Shown here in pieces: positions 1-5,916 of a stretch of 8,702 bases of DNA. Source of the DNA: Chthoniobacterales bacterium. Its GTDB lineage: Bacteria; Verrucomicrobiota; Verrucomicrobiia; Chthoniobacterales; UBA10450. Every line of letters begins with the position of its first letter. The first letter of the stretch is position 1. The notes under the pieces are model-generated. The model saw only the letters and a list, made by a program, of their open reading frames with translations. It was not told the origin of the DNA and did not search any database. The position numbers and the translations under genes are program-made. The stretch covers positions 1 through 8,702 of the forward strand of contig JAICXG010000111.1 in the NCBI GenBank assembly GCA_025980625.1, given 5' to 3'.

Positions 1-904
1 CGCAGACCGCGCGGACATGTTGCTCAAACTGGCTCGTGACGCAGCCCTCGATTGTCCAATGCCCGGAGTTATGCGGCCGCGGCGCAAGCTCATTGATGAT
101 CAAGGCGCCGTCCTTCTGGAGAAACATCTCGACCGCCAGCACTCCGACCAATTCGAACCGGAGCGCGACCGCGCAGGCCAGCTCCTGTGCCGCTTTCGCG
201 ATCCGCTCGTCGACCCGCGCCGGCGCTATCGTCAGGTCAAGAATATGATCGCGATGAATATTTTCGCAGACCGGGAAAACCGCCGTGGTTCCATCCGGCG
301 CGCGCGCGACGATCACCGAGATTTCCTTTTCGAACTCGATCACCTTCTCGAGCACGCAGATTTCATCTTCACACCCGCTCCAGATGTCCTCGAGGTTGGT
401 ATCCGGGTCGATCCGTTGCTGGCCTTTGCCGTCATAACCGAAAGCGCCACCTTTCAAAATCGCCGGCCGGCCGATCGCTTCTGCGGCTTTCGTTAAATCG
501 GCGAGACTCCCGATCTTCCGAAATGGCGCGACCGGAAACCCGGCGCTGGAGAGGAATTCTTTTTCGCGCAACCGGTTCTGCGCGATGAGGAGAATCTCGC
601 CGCGCGGCCTAACGATTCGCTTGGTTGAGGCCCACTCGATTGTCGGCGCGGGAATGTTCTCGAACTCAAAGGTGAGAACGTCGATGGTGCGCGCAAATTT
701 TCGCACCGCGGCTTCGTCGGCGTAGCTCGCGGCGGTCGCCCGATCGGAGAGTTGCGCGGCCGGCCCGTTCTTCTCAGGCGAAAATGTGTGGACGTGATAA
801 CCCATCCGGCGGGCTGCGATCGCAAACATGCGACCGAGCTGGCCGCCACCCATGACGCCGATCCTGGCCCCAGGAAGAAGCGGAAGCGGTTGTTCCTGCG
901 TCAT
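1..904 (-). CDS. purK: 5-(carboxyamino)imidazole ribonucleotide synthase PurK (3' end cut by window)
   Basis: This ATP-grasp enzyme makes N5-CAIR from AIR, ATP and bicarbonate in cytosolic de novo purine synthesis; its product is the substrate of PurE. The 301 visible codons contain the N-terminal nucleotide-fold loop GGGQLGRM (about residues 19-26), the segment TFEFENIP (about 78-85), the ATP-grasp loop FGYDGKGQ (about 155-162), the acidic stretch EKVIEFEKEISVIVAR (about 186-201), PVCENIHRDHILD (about 211-223) and the metal/substrate segment INELAPRPHNSGH (about 270-282). All are standard PurK signatures. The ATG at 904 lies inside the purE stop as an ATGA overlap, which fixes the start and implies translational coupling. 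About 80 C-terminal residues lie beyond the left edge, so integrity of the 3' end cannot be judged. The substitution GGAFGYDGKGQ for the more usual TAxFGYDGKGQ is minor. Confidence 0.96.
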   Translation of the reverse strand, partial: MTQEQPLPLLPGARIGVMGGGQLGRMFAIAARRMGYHVHTFSPEKNGPAAQLSDRATAASYADEAAVRKFARTIDVLTFEFENIPAPTIEWASTKRIVRPRGEILLIAQNRLREKEFLSSAGFPVAPFRKIGSLADLTKAAEAIGRPAILKGGAFGYDGKGQQRIDPDTNLEDIWSGCEDEICVLEKVIEFEKEISVIVARAPDGTTAVFPVCENIHRDHILDLTIAPARVDERIAKAAQELACAVALRFELVGVLAVEMFLQKDGALIINELAPRPHNSGHWTIEGCVTSQFEQHVRAVC

Positions 905-1395
905 GGCAGCTTTTGCGCGAGAACGGTCTTGGTCTGGCGTTGCCGGAATTTCTGCAGGGCCGTCCGTACTTTTGCGTCCTGCAATCCGATGATGCTGGCG
1001 GCGAGAAGGGCGGCGTTTTTCGCCCCGGAGACTCCGATTGCGAGTGTGCCGACGGCGACTCCTGCGGGCATTTGCGCGATGGAAAGTAGCGAGTCGAGAC
1101 CCTTGAGCGCATGCGACTCGACCGGCACCCCGAGAACCGGAAGCCACGTCTGGGCCGCGATCATTCCCGGCAGATGCGCCGCGCCGCCCGCCCCGGCAAT
1201 GATGACCTGCACGCCGCGCTCGGCGGCCTCGCGCGCGAATTTCGCCATCCGATCGGGAGTGCGATGGGCCGAGACGATCTTGTGCTCGTTAGGCACACCG
1301 AGTTGTCCGAGCAATTCGACGCAATGCTGCATCGTCTCCCAATCCGAGGCACTCCCCATCACCACGCTAACCAGCGGAGCCGTTTTTTTTTCCAT
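901..1395 (-). CDS. purE: N5-carboxyaminoimidazole ribonucleotide mutase PurE (class I)
   Basis: PurE converts N5-CAIR to CAIR in purine synthesis, acting directly after PurK. The 164-residue protein has the length of bacterial class I PurE. Visible signatures are MGSASDWETM (13-22), SAHRTPDRM (42-50), IAGAGGAAHLPGMIAA (66-81) and GVPVESHALKGLDSLLSIAQ (89-108), followed by MPAGVAVGTLAIG. By alignment with E. coli PurE, the catalytic and phosphate-binding residues Ser, Asp, His and Arg correspond to S15, D18, H44 and R45, all present. The class I signature (paired with PurK, unable to use AIR directly) fits the adjacent purK. The ATG at 1395 is preceded on the minus strand by a purine-rich AGGGAAGAG about 10 bases upstream, a plausible ribosome site. 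purE is the first gene of the pair and its stop overlaps the purK start. Confidence 0.97.
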   Translation of the reverse strand: MEKKTAPLVSVVMGSASDWETMQHCVELLGQLGVPNEHKIVSAHRTPDRMAKFAREAAERGVQVIIAGAGGAAHLPGMIAAQTWLPVLGVPVESHALKGLDSLLSIAQMPAGVAVGTLAIGVSGAKNAALLAASIIGLQDAKVRTALQKFRQRQTKTVLAQKLP

Positions 1396-1507
1396 AGCAC
1401 GAGAAGCTCTTCCCTTCTCTGGGAGAGCGGAAATTGCAATGGATTTTTCCGTGCCCTGGCCGCGGACGCGATACCGCGGGCCGGGACGCGCCGAATAAAA
1501 CGGGCGC

Positions 1508-1606
1508 TTAACTGCCGGATTTGCGAGCGTTTTTCGTCTTCCTAGTCATAGCGATGTCCTCGATTGAATTGTTATAAGGAGGTGGAATCTGCCTCCTAGA
1601 AGCCAT
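1508..1606 (-). CDS. possible 32-residue small protein, unrecognised
   Basis: A short ATG-to-TAA frame that begins MASRRQIPPPYNN and ends in a very basic tail, TRKTKNARKSGS. Its start codon falls in the left outer arm of the inverted-repeat element. An internal ATG at codon 20 has AGGA 8 bases upstream and would give a 13-residue basic peptide. Nothing links either version to a known family. The frame runs toward purE, ending 112 bases before it, so a leader role is conceivable but purely speculative. It is equally likely to be chance or the remnant of a larger gene. Confidence 0.13.
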   Translation of the reverse strand: MASRRQIPPPYNNSIEDIAMTRKTKNARKSGS

Positions 1607-1749
1607 CAAGCCATCTCATAAATAGCGCGTCATCCCGAGCGGAGCGCAGCGGAGTCGAGGGATCCCGTGGAAGTCACCTTAAAGCTTGCGCGCCGGGATC
1701 CCTCGACTTCGCGGGATGACAGGCTTTTTGGATTCATGAGATGGCTTCT
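1598..1749. repeat. imperfect inverted-repeat element (about 150 bases)
   Basis: Three nested pairs of exact complementary arms face each other. The outer pair AAGCCATCTCAT (1608-1619) matches its complement at 1736-1747. The middle pair GTCATCCCG (1629-1637) matches 1712-1720. The inner pair AGTCGAGGGATCCCG (1653-1667) matches 1694-1708, leaving a loop of about 26 bases. The left arm carries 15 extra bases (1638-1652) where the right arm has 3. A second copy of the outer motif, AGAAGCCAT (1598-1606), can also pair with 1741-1749. The layout suggests two inverted copies of a short interspersed repeat whose core is GTCATCCCG followed by TCGAGGGATCCC, a kind of unit I associate with dispersed intergenic repeats in large soil-bacterial genomes. 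No transposase is present, and a direct target-site duplication is not evident. Confidence 0.7.
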
Positions 1750-1875
1750 CGGAGATAACGAATAAGCAGTTAGCTCGGACAAGTTATTTCATTTCGTGTT
1801 CGCTGCTCGGCGTTGCGATAGACCTTCGCACCACGCTGTGCTATAGAATTCGCGCTTGCTCCGGCACAGACTGCT

Positions 1876-2694
1876 ATGATCGATCAGGATAGCGACGCCC
1901 TCTTCAGCGGCTCAGTCCCGAAGCTTTACGAGAAATATCTCGTTCCGCTCGCCTTCCAACCCTACGCACCCGAACTGGTGAAGCGCCTCGCCGGTGGTCC
2001 GTTTGCCCGCGTGCTCGAGATCGCCGCCGGCACCGGGGTGGTGACACGCGCCCTGGCTGATGCTTTGCCCGAAACGACCCACATCGTGGCGACGGATTTG
2101 AACGAAGGGATGGTTGCGGAAGCGCGATCGATCGGAACCAAACGCCCGGTGGAATGGCAGCAGGCCGATGCCATGGAGCTGCCTTTCCCTAACGAGTCGT
2201 TCGACGCTGTCATCTGCCAGTTTGGCGTCATGTTTTTTCCCGACAAAGCCGCGGCCTTCAGAGAAGTGCACCGAGTGCTGCGTCCCGGAGGTATTTTTCT
2301 GTTCGATGTCTGGGATCGAATCGAGGAGAACGATTTCCCGCACACCGTCACGGGCGCAATCGCGTCGTTGTTTCCCGATAATCCACCGCGCTTTCATGCG
2401 CGCGTCCCGCACGGATATCATTCCCCCGATGTGATCGCGCGCGATCTCGCCGCGGCCGGCTTCACAAACAAGCCGCAGATCGAAACCGTCACTCAGGTAA
2501 GCCGGGCGAGAGCGCCGCACATTCCGGCGATGGCTTACTGTCAGGGCACGCCGTTGCGCAACGAAATTGAAGAGCGCGACCCGATGTTGCTGAGCGATGC
2601 GACCTCGCTCGCCGCCAAAGCAATCGCGGAGAAGTTCGGCACCGCAAACATTTCCGGCAAGATCCAGGCGCTGGTCGTGAGGGTTACCAAGTAG
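1876..2694 (+). CDS. class I SAM-dependent methyltransferase, substrate unknown
   Basis: A 272-residue cytosolic methyltransferase of the UbiE/COQ5-like (Methyltransf_11/25) superfamily. Motif I is VLEIAAGTGVVT (46-57), the acidic ribose-binding end of strand 2 is ATDLNEGM, motif II is QADAMELPFPNESFDAVIC and the strand-5 region is EVHRVLRPGG. The N-terminus FSGSVPKLYEKYLVP is typical of a common subfamily of small-molecule methyltransferases, which supports the ATG at 1876 even though no Shine-Dalgarno site precedes it. Nothing in the sequence names the methyl acceptor; UbiE itself is unlikely because quinone-synthesis neighbours are missing. It is the first gene of a probable two-gene transcript with the cysteine-cluster protein 43 bases downstream. 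Confidence 0.9.
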   Translation: MIDQDSDALFSGSVPKLYEKYLVPLAFQPYAPELVKRLAGGPFARVLEIAAGTGVVTRALADALPETTHIVATDLNEGMVAEARSIGTKRPVEWQQADAMELPFPNESFDAVICQFGVMFFPDKAAAFREVHRVLRPGGIFLFDVWDRIEENDFPHTVTGAIASLFPDNPPRFHARVPHGYHSPDVIARDLAAAGFTNKPQIETVTQVSRARAPHIPAMAYCQGTPLRNEIEERDPMLLSDATSLAAKAIAEKFGTANISGKIQALVVRVTK

Positions 2695-2737
2695 CGAGCG
2701 AGGTGATTGGTTCAACCGGGCGGCGCCAAATTGCAAA

Positions 2738-3193
2738 ATGAACCGGAAGGCTAGCCAGGTTGAGCGCGCCGATTTCGCAACCGTTGAGGTACGGCAGATT
2801 TATGCCGAACTAGCTCAACGTCCCATCGAACGCCAATGTCTCCGCCGGACTGAGTGCTGCCATTTCAAACTCACTAGACTTACTCCCTATCTCACGAAGG
2901 GTGAAGCGCTGGTCGCCGCTCGCGCGCTACGTGCGAGCGGCCGCAAAGGCTTGCCCGAGTCACCGGAGGGAACCTGTCCCATGCTCGATCGTGCTTCTGG
3001 CAACTGCCTCATCTATGCCGACCGGCCCTTCGGCTGTCGCACTCATTTCTGCGCGGCTGCCGGCGGTCCGCTCGCGCGCCGTGAAGTGCTCGATTTCATT
3101 CGCCGTCTCGAAGTCATCGACGCACAACTCGGCGGCGATGGCCCGCGGAAACTTCCCGCCGCGATTAAAGCGGCCTTAGGCGAATATTTCTGA
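2738..3193 (+). CDS. YkgJ-type cysteine-cluster protein (putative Zn/Fe-binding)
   Basis: A 151-residue protein with seven cysteines at residues 34, 40, 41, 80, 90, 100 and 105. The order CxxxxxCC ... C ... C-L-I-Y-A-D-R-P-F-G-C-R-x-x-x-C matches the YkgJ/UPF0153 family, thought to bind zinc or an iron-sulfur cluster. The family has no agreed function; some members have been linked to oxidative protein modification or metal handling. The N-terminal 33 residues look helical and polar. There is no signal peptide or membrane segment, so it is probably cytosolic. The ATG at 2738 is used because the conserved region begins soon after it; no Shine-Dalgarno site is visible. It sits 43 bases after the methyltransferase stop on the same strand and faces the propeller gene convergently. 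Confidence 0.85.
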   Translation: MNRKASQVERADFATVEVRQIYAELAQRPIERQCLRRTECCHFKLTRLTPYLTKGEALVAARALRASGRKGLPESPEGTCPMLDRASGNCLIYADRPFGCRTHFCAAAGGPLARREVLDFIRRLEVIDAQLGGDGPRKLPAAIKAALGEYF

Positions 3194-3202
3194 CTTGATT
3201 GG

Positions 3203-3305
3203 TAAGTGCCCGTGTAACCGACCTTCCAGGCTGTGCAAAGTGGGATAAGGAAAGTCGATAACTAAAACAACGACTTACAAGCCTATCCCACTGACGAGGC
3301 ACTTA
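3203..3305. repeat. nested palindrome between convergent genes, possible bidirectional terminator
   Basis: Three nested complementary pairs lie in this 103-base gap. TAAGTGCC (3203-3210) pairs with GGCACTTA (3298-3305). AGTGGGATA (3239-3247) pairs with TATCCCACT (3284-3292), extended by GG/CC across a one-base bulge. AAGTCG (3252-3257) pairs with CGACTT (3271-3276) around a 13-base A-rich loop. The arms are uneven: 28 bases separate the outer and middle stems on the left, only 5 on the right. The right outer arm contains the TAA stop of the propeller gene. No U-tract follows on either strand, so it is not a classical intrinsic terminator. It could be a Rho-linked or 3'-end-protecting hairpin, or a small mobile repeat. 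Confidence 0.6.
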
Positions 3306-4523
3306 CTGCTGCGGCAAACCGAGCGCGTCAATGTTGCCGTTCACCGTCGTCCCATAGATACGTCCGCCGGCGACCGCGATCGGCGTCTCATTCGCACCAC
3401 CCAGCTCGAGGACCGCGAGCGGCTCGCATCCGTCACTGCACTGAGTAGGATAAGCCAGCACGTCACCCTGAGTGTAGATGAAGTCGAGTGCGCCGACATA
3501 GACGACGCCATTCGCAATGGTCGGCGTAAAGAGTGTAAGTCCCGAGGGCGCCGAGGTCCAGAGCGGGTTGCACACGGTTTCGTCGCAACCCACGACTGCG
3601 AAGGCGACCAGCTCGCCACTGCCCGAAGCCACATAGGCGACCCCGTTCGCGACCGCAATCGCATGCGGAATGGCTGTGACCGTGCCTTCCCACTGAAGGA
3701 CACCCGTGGCCGCATCGATCGCGTAGATGGTTCCCTGATAATCAGCCACCAGGATGAAGCGGCCGGCGGCAGTCGGCGCCGCGACCGGCGCGAATTTGGT
3801 CTTCGCGACCCAGAGAGGCTCGCACTCCATGCTGCATTTCTCGGGAAAAGCGTAGATACCCCGGTCACCTGAAACGAATACCCGCCCGCGCGAAACTGCC
3901 GGCGCGAAGTTAAGCGGATCGTTCACCGGCGGGTTGACCTGAGCCGACCAGAGTTGCGCGCCCGTTGTTGCATCAAAGGCATAGGCGCGACCATCGTATC
4001 CACCGAGAAAGAGACTTCCATCGGCATAAGTCGGCGGAGAGTTTGTTCCGAGTTTGCCTACTGGCACCGCCCACGCAGGTGTGCAGCTCTCAACGCAGTT
4101 AGTCGGGAATGCATATAGGTCGCCGTCGAGCGACGCGGTATAGACATAGCCGCCACCGACCGCCGGGTCCGAAAACGTGCTCGACCCGGTGTAGATCCAG
4201 CGAGTTACACCGGTCGCGGCGTCGAGTGCAGTAAAGGTTGTCTGCGCCTGCGAGGCGACATAGAGGACTCCGTCCATCAGCGCAGGACCGCTCAGAGGTG
4301 CGATGCCTGTCCCATTGCCGGTCATGAACTCCCACTGGAGAGAGACATCCACCACGTTGGAGCGGGTAAGGATCTGCTCGAACGGATCGAACAGGGTATG
4401 GCGGGCGTTGAAACCATACTGTGGCCACTTAGGCGCTTGCTGCGCCTCGCCCGGCACAGTGACTAGCATCGCAAGTGCGATGACTAACGCTCGGCCACCA
4501 AGTCGTCGTCCACCGAACTTCAT
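3303..4523 (-). CDS. secreted PQQ-like beta-propeller repeat protein with cysteine-pair blades
   Basis: The 406-residue protein starts with a signal peptide: basic residues (KFGGRRLGGR), a hydrophobic core (ALVIALAMLVTV) and a probable cleavage after GEA at about residue 27. The mature part opens with WPQYGFNARHT, as in BamB/PQQ-dehydrogenase-like propellers. About seven repeats follow. Some have the usual DAATG-x-x-x-W turn (about 101-109, 184-192, 270-278). Others carry a cysteine pair in the same place: NCVESCTPAW (142-151), KCSMECEPLW (229-238), GCDETVCNPLW (312-322) and QCSDGCEPL (361-369). The two types largely alternate. Each pair (C143/C147, C230/C234, C313/C318, C362/C366) could form a disulfide outside the cytoplasm. 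No c-type heme motif, no lipobox and no alcohol-dehydrogenase catalytic signature is seen, so a structural or binding role is more likely than a quinoprotein enzyme. The gene stands alone. Confidence 0.85.
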   Translation of the reverse strand: MKFGGRRLGGRALVIALAMLVTVPGEAQQAPKWPQYGFNARHTLFDPFEQILTRSNVVDVSLQWEFMTGNGTGIAPLSGPALMDGVLYVASQAQTTFTALDAATGVTRWIYTGSSTFSDPAVGGGYVYTASLDGDLYAFPTNCVESCTPAWAVPVGKLGTNSPPTYADGSLFLGGYDGRAYAFDATTGAQLWSAQVNPPVNDPLNFAPAVSRGRVFVSGDRGIYAFPEKCSMECEPLWVAKTKFAPVAAPTAAGRFILVADYQGTIYAIDAATGVLQWEGTVTAIPHAIAVANGVAYVASGSGELVAFAVVGCDETVCNPLWTSAPSGLTLFTPTIANGVVYVGALDFIYTQGDVLAYPTQCSDGCEPLAVLELGGANETPIAVAGGRIYGTTVNGNIDALGLPQQ

Positions 4524-4641
4524 GAGACGAGTTTCTGGCGGTCACTCAACAGTGTCAAATCGAGCTAGAAGTGCAGGCTCAGAGGTCTGCGTGGGATCAC
4601 TTCAAAGTGATACTTCAAGCGATCAACTTGCGGAAGTGGGC

Positions 4642-4656
4642 AAAAAAGACCGCCAG
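4642..4656 (-). terminator. U-tract at the 3' end of the SRP RNA
   Basis: On the minus strand the closing strand of the RNA's outer stem (CUGGCGG) is followed directly by UC and six U residues. This would act as an intrinsic terminator in which the outer stem of the RNA itself supplies the hairpin. There is no compact independent hairpin before the U-tract, so efficiency is uncertain. Confidence 0.4.
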
Positions 4657-4745
4657 AGGACTACGGCAAAGAGGATCAGACTACCGTTGCTGCATTCCTG
4701 CCCTGGCGGGGTTCGTTAGTCCTCAGTCCATAGCCCCTGACGGAA
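4648..4745 (-). ncRNA. ffs: signal recognition particle RNA, small bacterial (4.5S) type
   Basis: Read on the minus strand, the centre holds the SRP domain IV signature CAGG-GCA-GGAA-UGC-AGCA: a three-pair stem capped by a GGAA tetraloop (4692-4701) and flanked by the CAGG / AGCA symmetric loop that binds Ffh. The rest folds as the expected single long hairpin: CCG/CGG below the symmetric loop, then GACUA/UAGUC (4717-4721 with 4679-4683), GAG/CUC, GGACU/AGUCC (4725-4729 with 4658-4662) and an outer stem CCGUCAG/CUGGCGG (4737-4743 with 4650-4656). The length, about 97 bases, fits Alu-domain-less bacterial SRP RNAs. Ends are inferred from the outer stem. With Ffh and FtsY it targets nascent membrane proteins. 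It follows the coaE-rho-rnd operon on the same strand. Confidence 0.86.
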
Positions 4746-4866
4746 AGGCAACTTCCCGCGAAGCGGTGCGCGATGCAATTGGTTTGTGCAAAGAAGAGAT
4801 GCGCCTCCCGCCGGAGTGCGCTGGAACGCGGCGCCCGCGATCGCAATTGTAGGCGCCTAACGAAAT

Positions 4867-5916
4867 CTACAGGCCCAGTAACTCGCGCTGCCATGGAACG
4901 AGCAGCGTTTCGCTGCGGCTGGGGTCGGCCGCGATTTGCTCGAGCGCGTTGCGCGAGGCGATGAAGGCCGGATCCAGCGCCAGCTCTTTGGCGTGCTGAT
5001 CGCGGCGCTGACGCAACGCTTCCAGTTTTCTCTCGAAACCCGGTGTACGCGTGCGCGGCGGACGCGGCAGTTTTTGCGGCCATTGAGACTCCGGCAATTC
5101 CAGCGCGGCGTGGGCGGCAGCGAGAAAGCCCGCGCGCCGCCGCTCGGAGAGATGGGGATAATCCGGGATCGCGCCCTCCGCGAATTGGATCGCGGCCTCG
5201 AGCAGCGCGCTGTTTTGCAAAATGTGAAAGGCGGGGCGATCGGCGGCGCGTGCTTCGCGGTCGCGCCAGTGCCATAAGCCGCGAAGGACTACGTGGGCGC
5301 GTGGCGGGAGCGAGCCGCTCCCGGTGATGCGCCAACGCGAATCGGGTTCGCGCTCGCGCGCCACGAACGTTTGCTCGAGGGCGCGCTGACACGATTGGCG
5401 GAACCATTCGATCCGCCCGAGCGCCTGCATTTGCTCTTCCATGCGCTGGGCGAGTGGGAGCAGATAGTGGGTGTCATTCTTGGCGTAGGCTTCCATCGTG
5501 CGTGGGAGCGGACGCCGCGCCCAATTGGCTTTCTGTGAGCCTTTGGCGAGTTTGACGTCGAAATAAGTCTCCACGAGCGCGGCGTAACTGAACTCGCGCA
5601 GCCCGAGCATCCGGGCCGCGATCACGGTATCGAAGACCTCGCGCAGCGGCAGATCATAGCTGCGGCGGAGGAGCCGCAGATCGAAGTCCATCCCTTGGAG
5701 CACCATCTCTTTCTCAGCCAGGACGTCGCAGAGCGGCTGGAGATCGATGTCCGCGAGCGGATCGACGAGCAAATCCTCGCCGTCAAAGGTGAGCTGGATG
5801 AGGCAGAGTTTTTCGAAATAGCAGTGCAAACTGTCCGCCTCGGTATCGACTGCGATCCGGCGCAGATGGCAAAGCCGCGGGAGCAACTCCGTGAGTTGGG
5901 AATCGGATGCGATCAC
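4867..5916 (-). CDS. rnd: ribonuclease D (DEDDy 3'-5' exoribonuclease, HRDC domains)
   Basis: A 349-residue 3'-5' exoribonuclease that in other bacteria trims tRNA and other small-RNA precursors. The N-terminal exonuclease domain has all DEDDy residues: VDTEAD with D24 and E26 (Exo I), GMDFDLRLL with D79 (Exo II) and YAKNDTHYL with Y144 and D148 (Exo III). The segment FDTVIAARMLG and NWARRPL agree with the family. From about residue 200, an HRDC domain contains LRGLWHWRDREARAADRP and FHILQNSALLEAA; a degenerate second HRDC-like region ends in WQRELLG, as in E. coli RNase D (375 residues). The start is GTG at 5916, which shares GTGA with the rho stop; the next ATG would delete the Exo I motif. 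The overlap implies translational coupling to rho. The SRP RNA lies about 120 bases downstream. Confidence 0.94.
   Translation of the reverse strand: MIASDSQLTELLPRLCHLRRIAVDTEADSLHCYFEKLCLIQLTFDGEDLLVDPLADIDLQPLCDVLAEKEMVLQGMDFDLRLLRRSYDLPLREVFDTVIAARMLGLREFSYAALVETYFDVKLAKGSQKANWARRPLPRTMEAYAKNDTHYLLPLAQRMEEQMQALGRIEWFRQSCQRALEQTFVAREREPDSRWRITGSGSLPPRAHVVLRGLWHWRDREARAADRPAFHILQNSALLEAAIQFAEGAIPDYPHLSERRRAGFLAAAHAALELPESQWPQKLPRPPRTRTPGFERKLEALRQRRDQHAKELALDPAFIASRNALEQIAADPSRSETLLVPWQRELLGL

Larger units (their letters stand above)
1396..1875. other. 480-base intergenic region between divergent genes
   Basis: This gap separates purE (minus) from the methyltransferase (plus) and should hold both promoters, but I cannot place either with confidence. 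The only strong structure is the inverted-repeat element at about 1598-1749. A -10-like TATAGAAT at 1842-1849 lies 27 bases before the methyltransferase start but has no well-spaced -35. One short minus-strand reading frame (1508-1606) is listed separately with low confidence. No RNA gene was recognised. Confidence 0.6.
4524..4866. other. 343-base region without a protein gene
   Basis: The gap between the propeller gene and rnd is taken up chiefly by the SRP RNA gene at 4648-4745. The 4524-4641 part should hold the promoter of the propeller gene, but I see no convincing -35/-10 pair. The 4746-4866 part separates rnd from the RNA gene; a TTGCAC on the minus strand lies in it without a matching -10, so I cannot tell whether the RNA has its own promoter. 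Frames open here in other phases lack any family signal. Confidence 0.6.

Noticed and set aside
752..1498. A 248-codon plus-strand frame across purE and the start of purK
   Set aside because: Antisense to both well-supported purine genes; no coherent domain.
1577..1596. AGGAGG/CCTCCT six-base hairpin and strong Shine-Dalgarno look-alike
   Set aside because: Six pairs around a nine-base loop, no U-tract, and no start codon of a credible plus-strand gene follows AGGAGG at the right distance.
1842..1849. TATAGAAT as a -10 box for the methyltransferase
   Set aside because: No -35 hexamer at 16-18 bases; the nearest TTGCGA is too far upstream, so the promoter cannot be called from sequence alone.
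1912..2736. A 274-codon open frame on the minus strand opposite the methyltransferase
   Set aside because: It is almost exactly antisense to a gene with clear SAM-binding motifs, and its translation is rich in Arg/Gly/His with no recognisable domain; it is a by-product of GC-rich codon usage.
3303..4523. Quinoprotein alcohol dehydrogenase identity for the propeller protein
   Set aside because: The protein is about 400 residues and has no PQQ-enzyme catalytic signature, so only the repeat fold is supported.
4676..5407. A 243-codon minus-strand open frame overlapping rnd and the SRP RNA
   Set aside because: It is an Arg/Ala-rich shadow in another phase of rnd that also crosses the RNA gene; no motif supports it.
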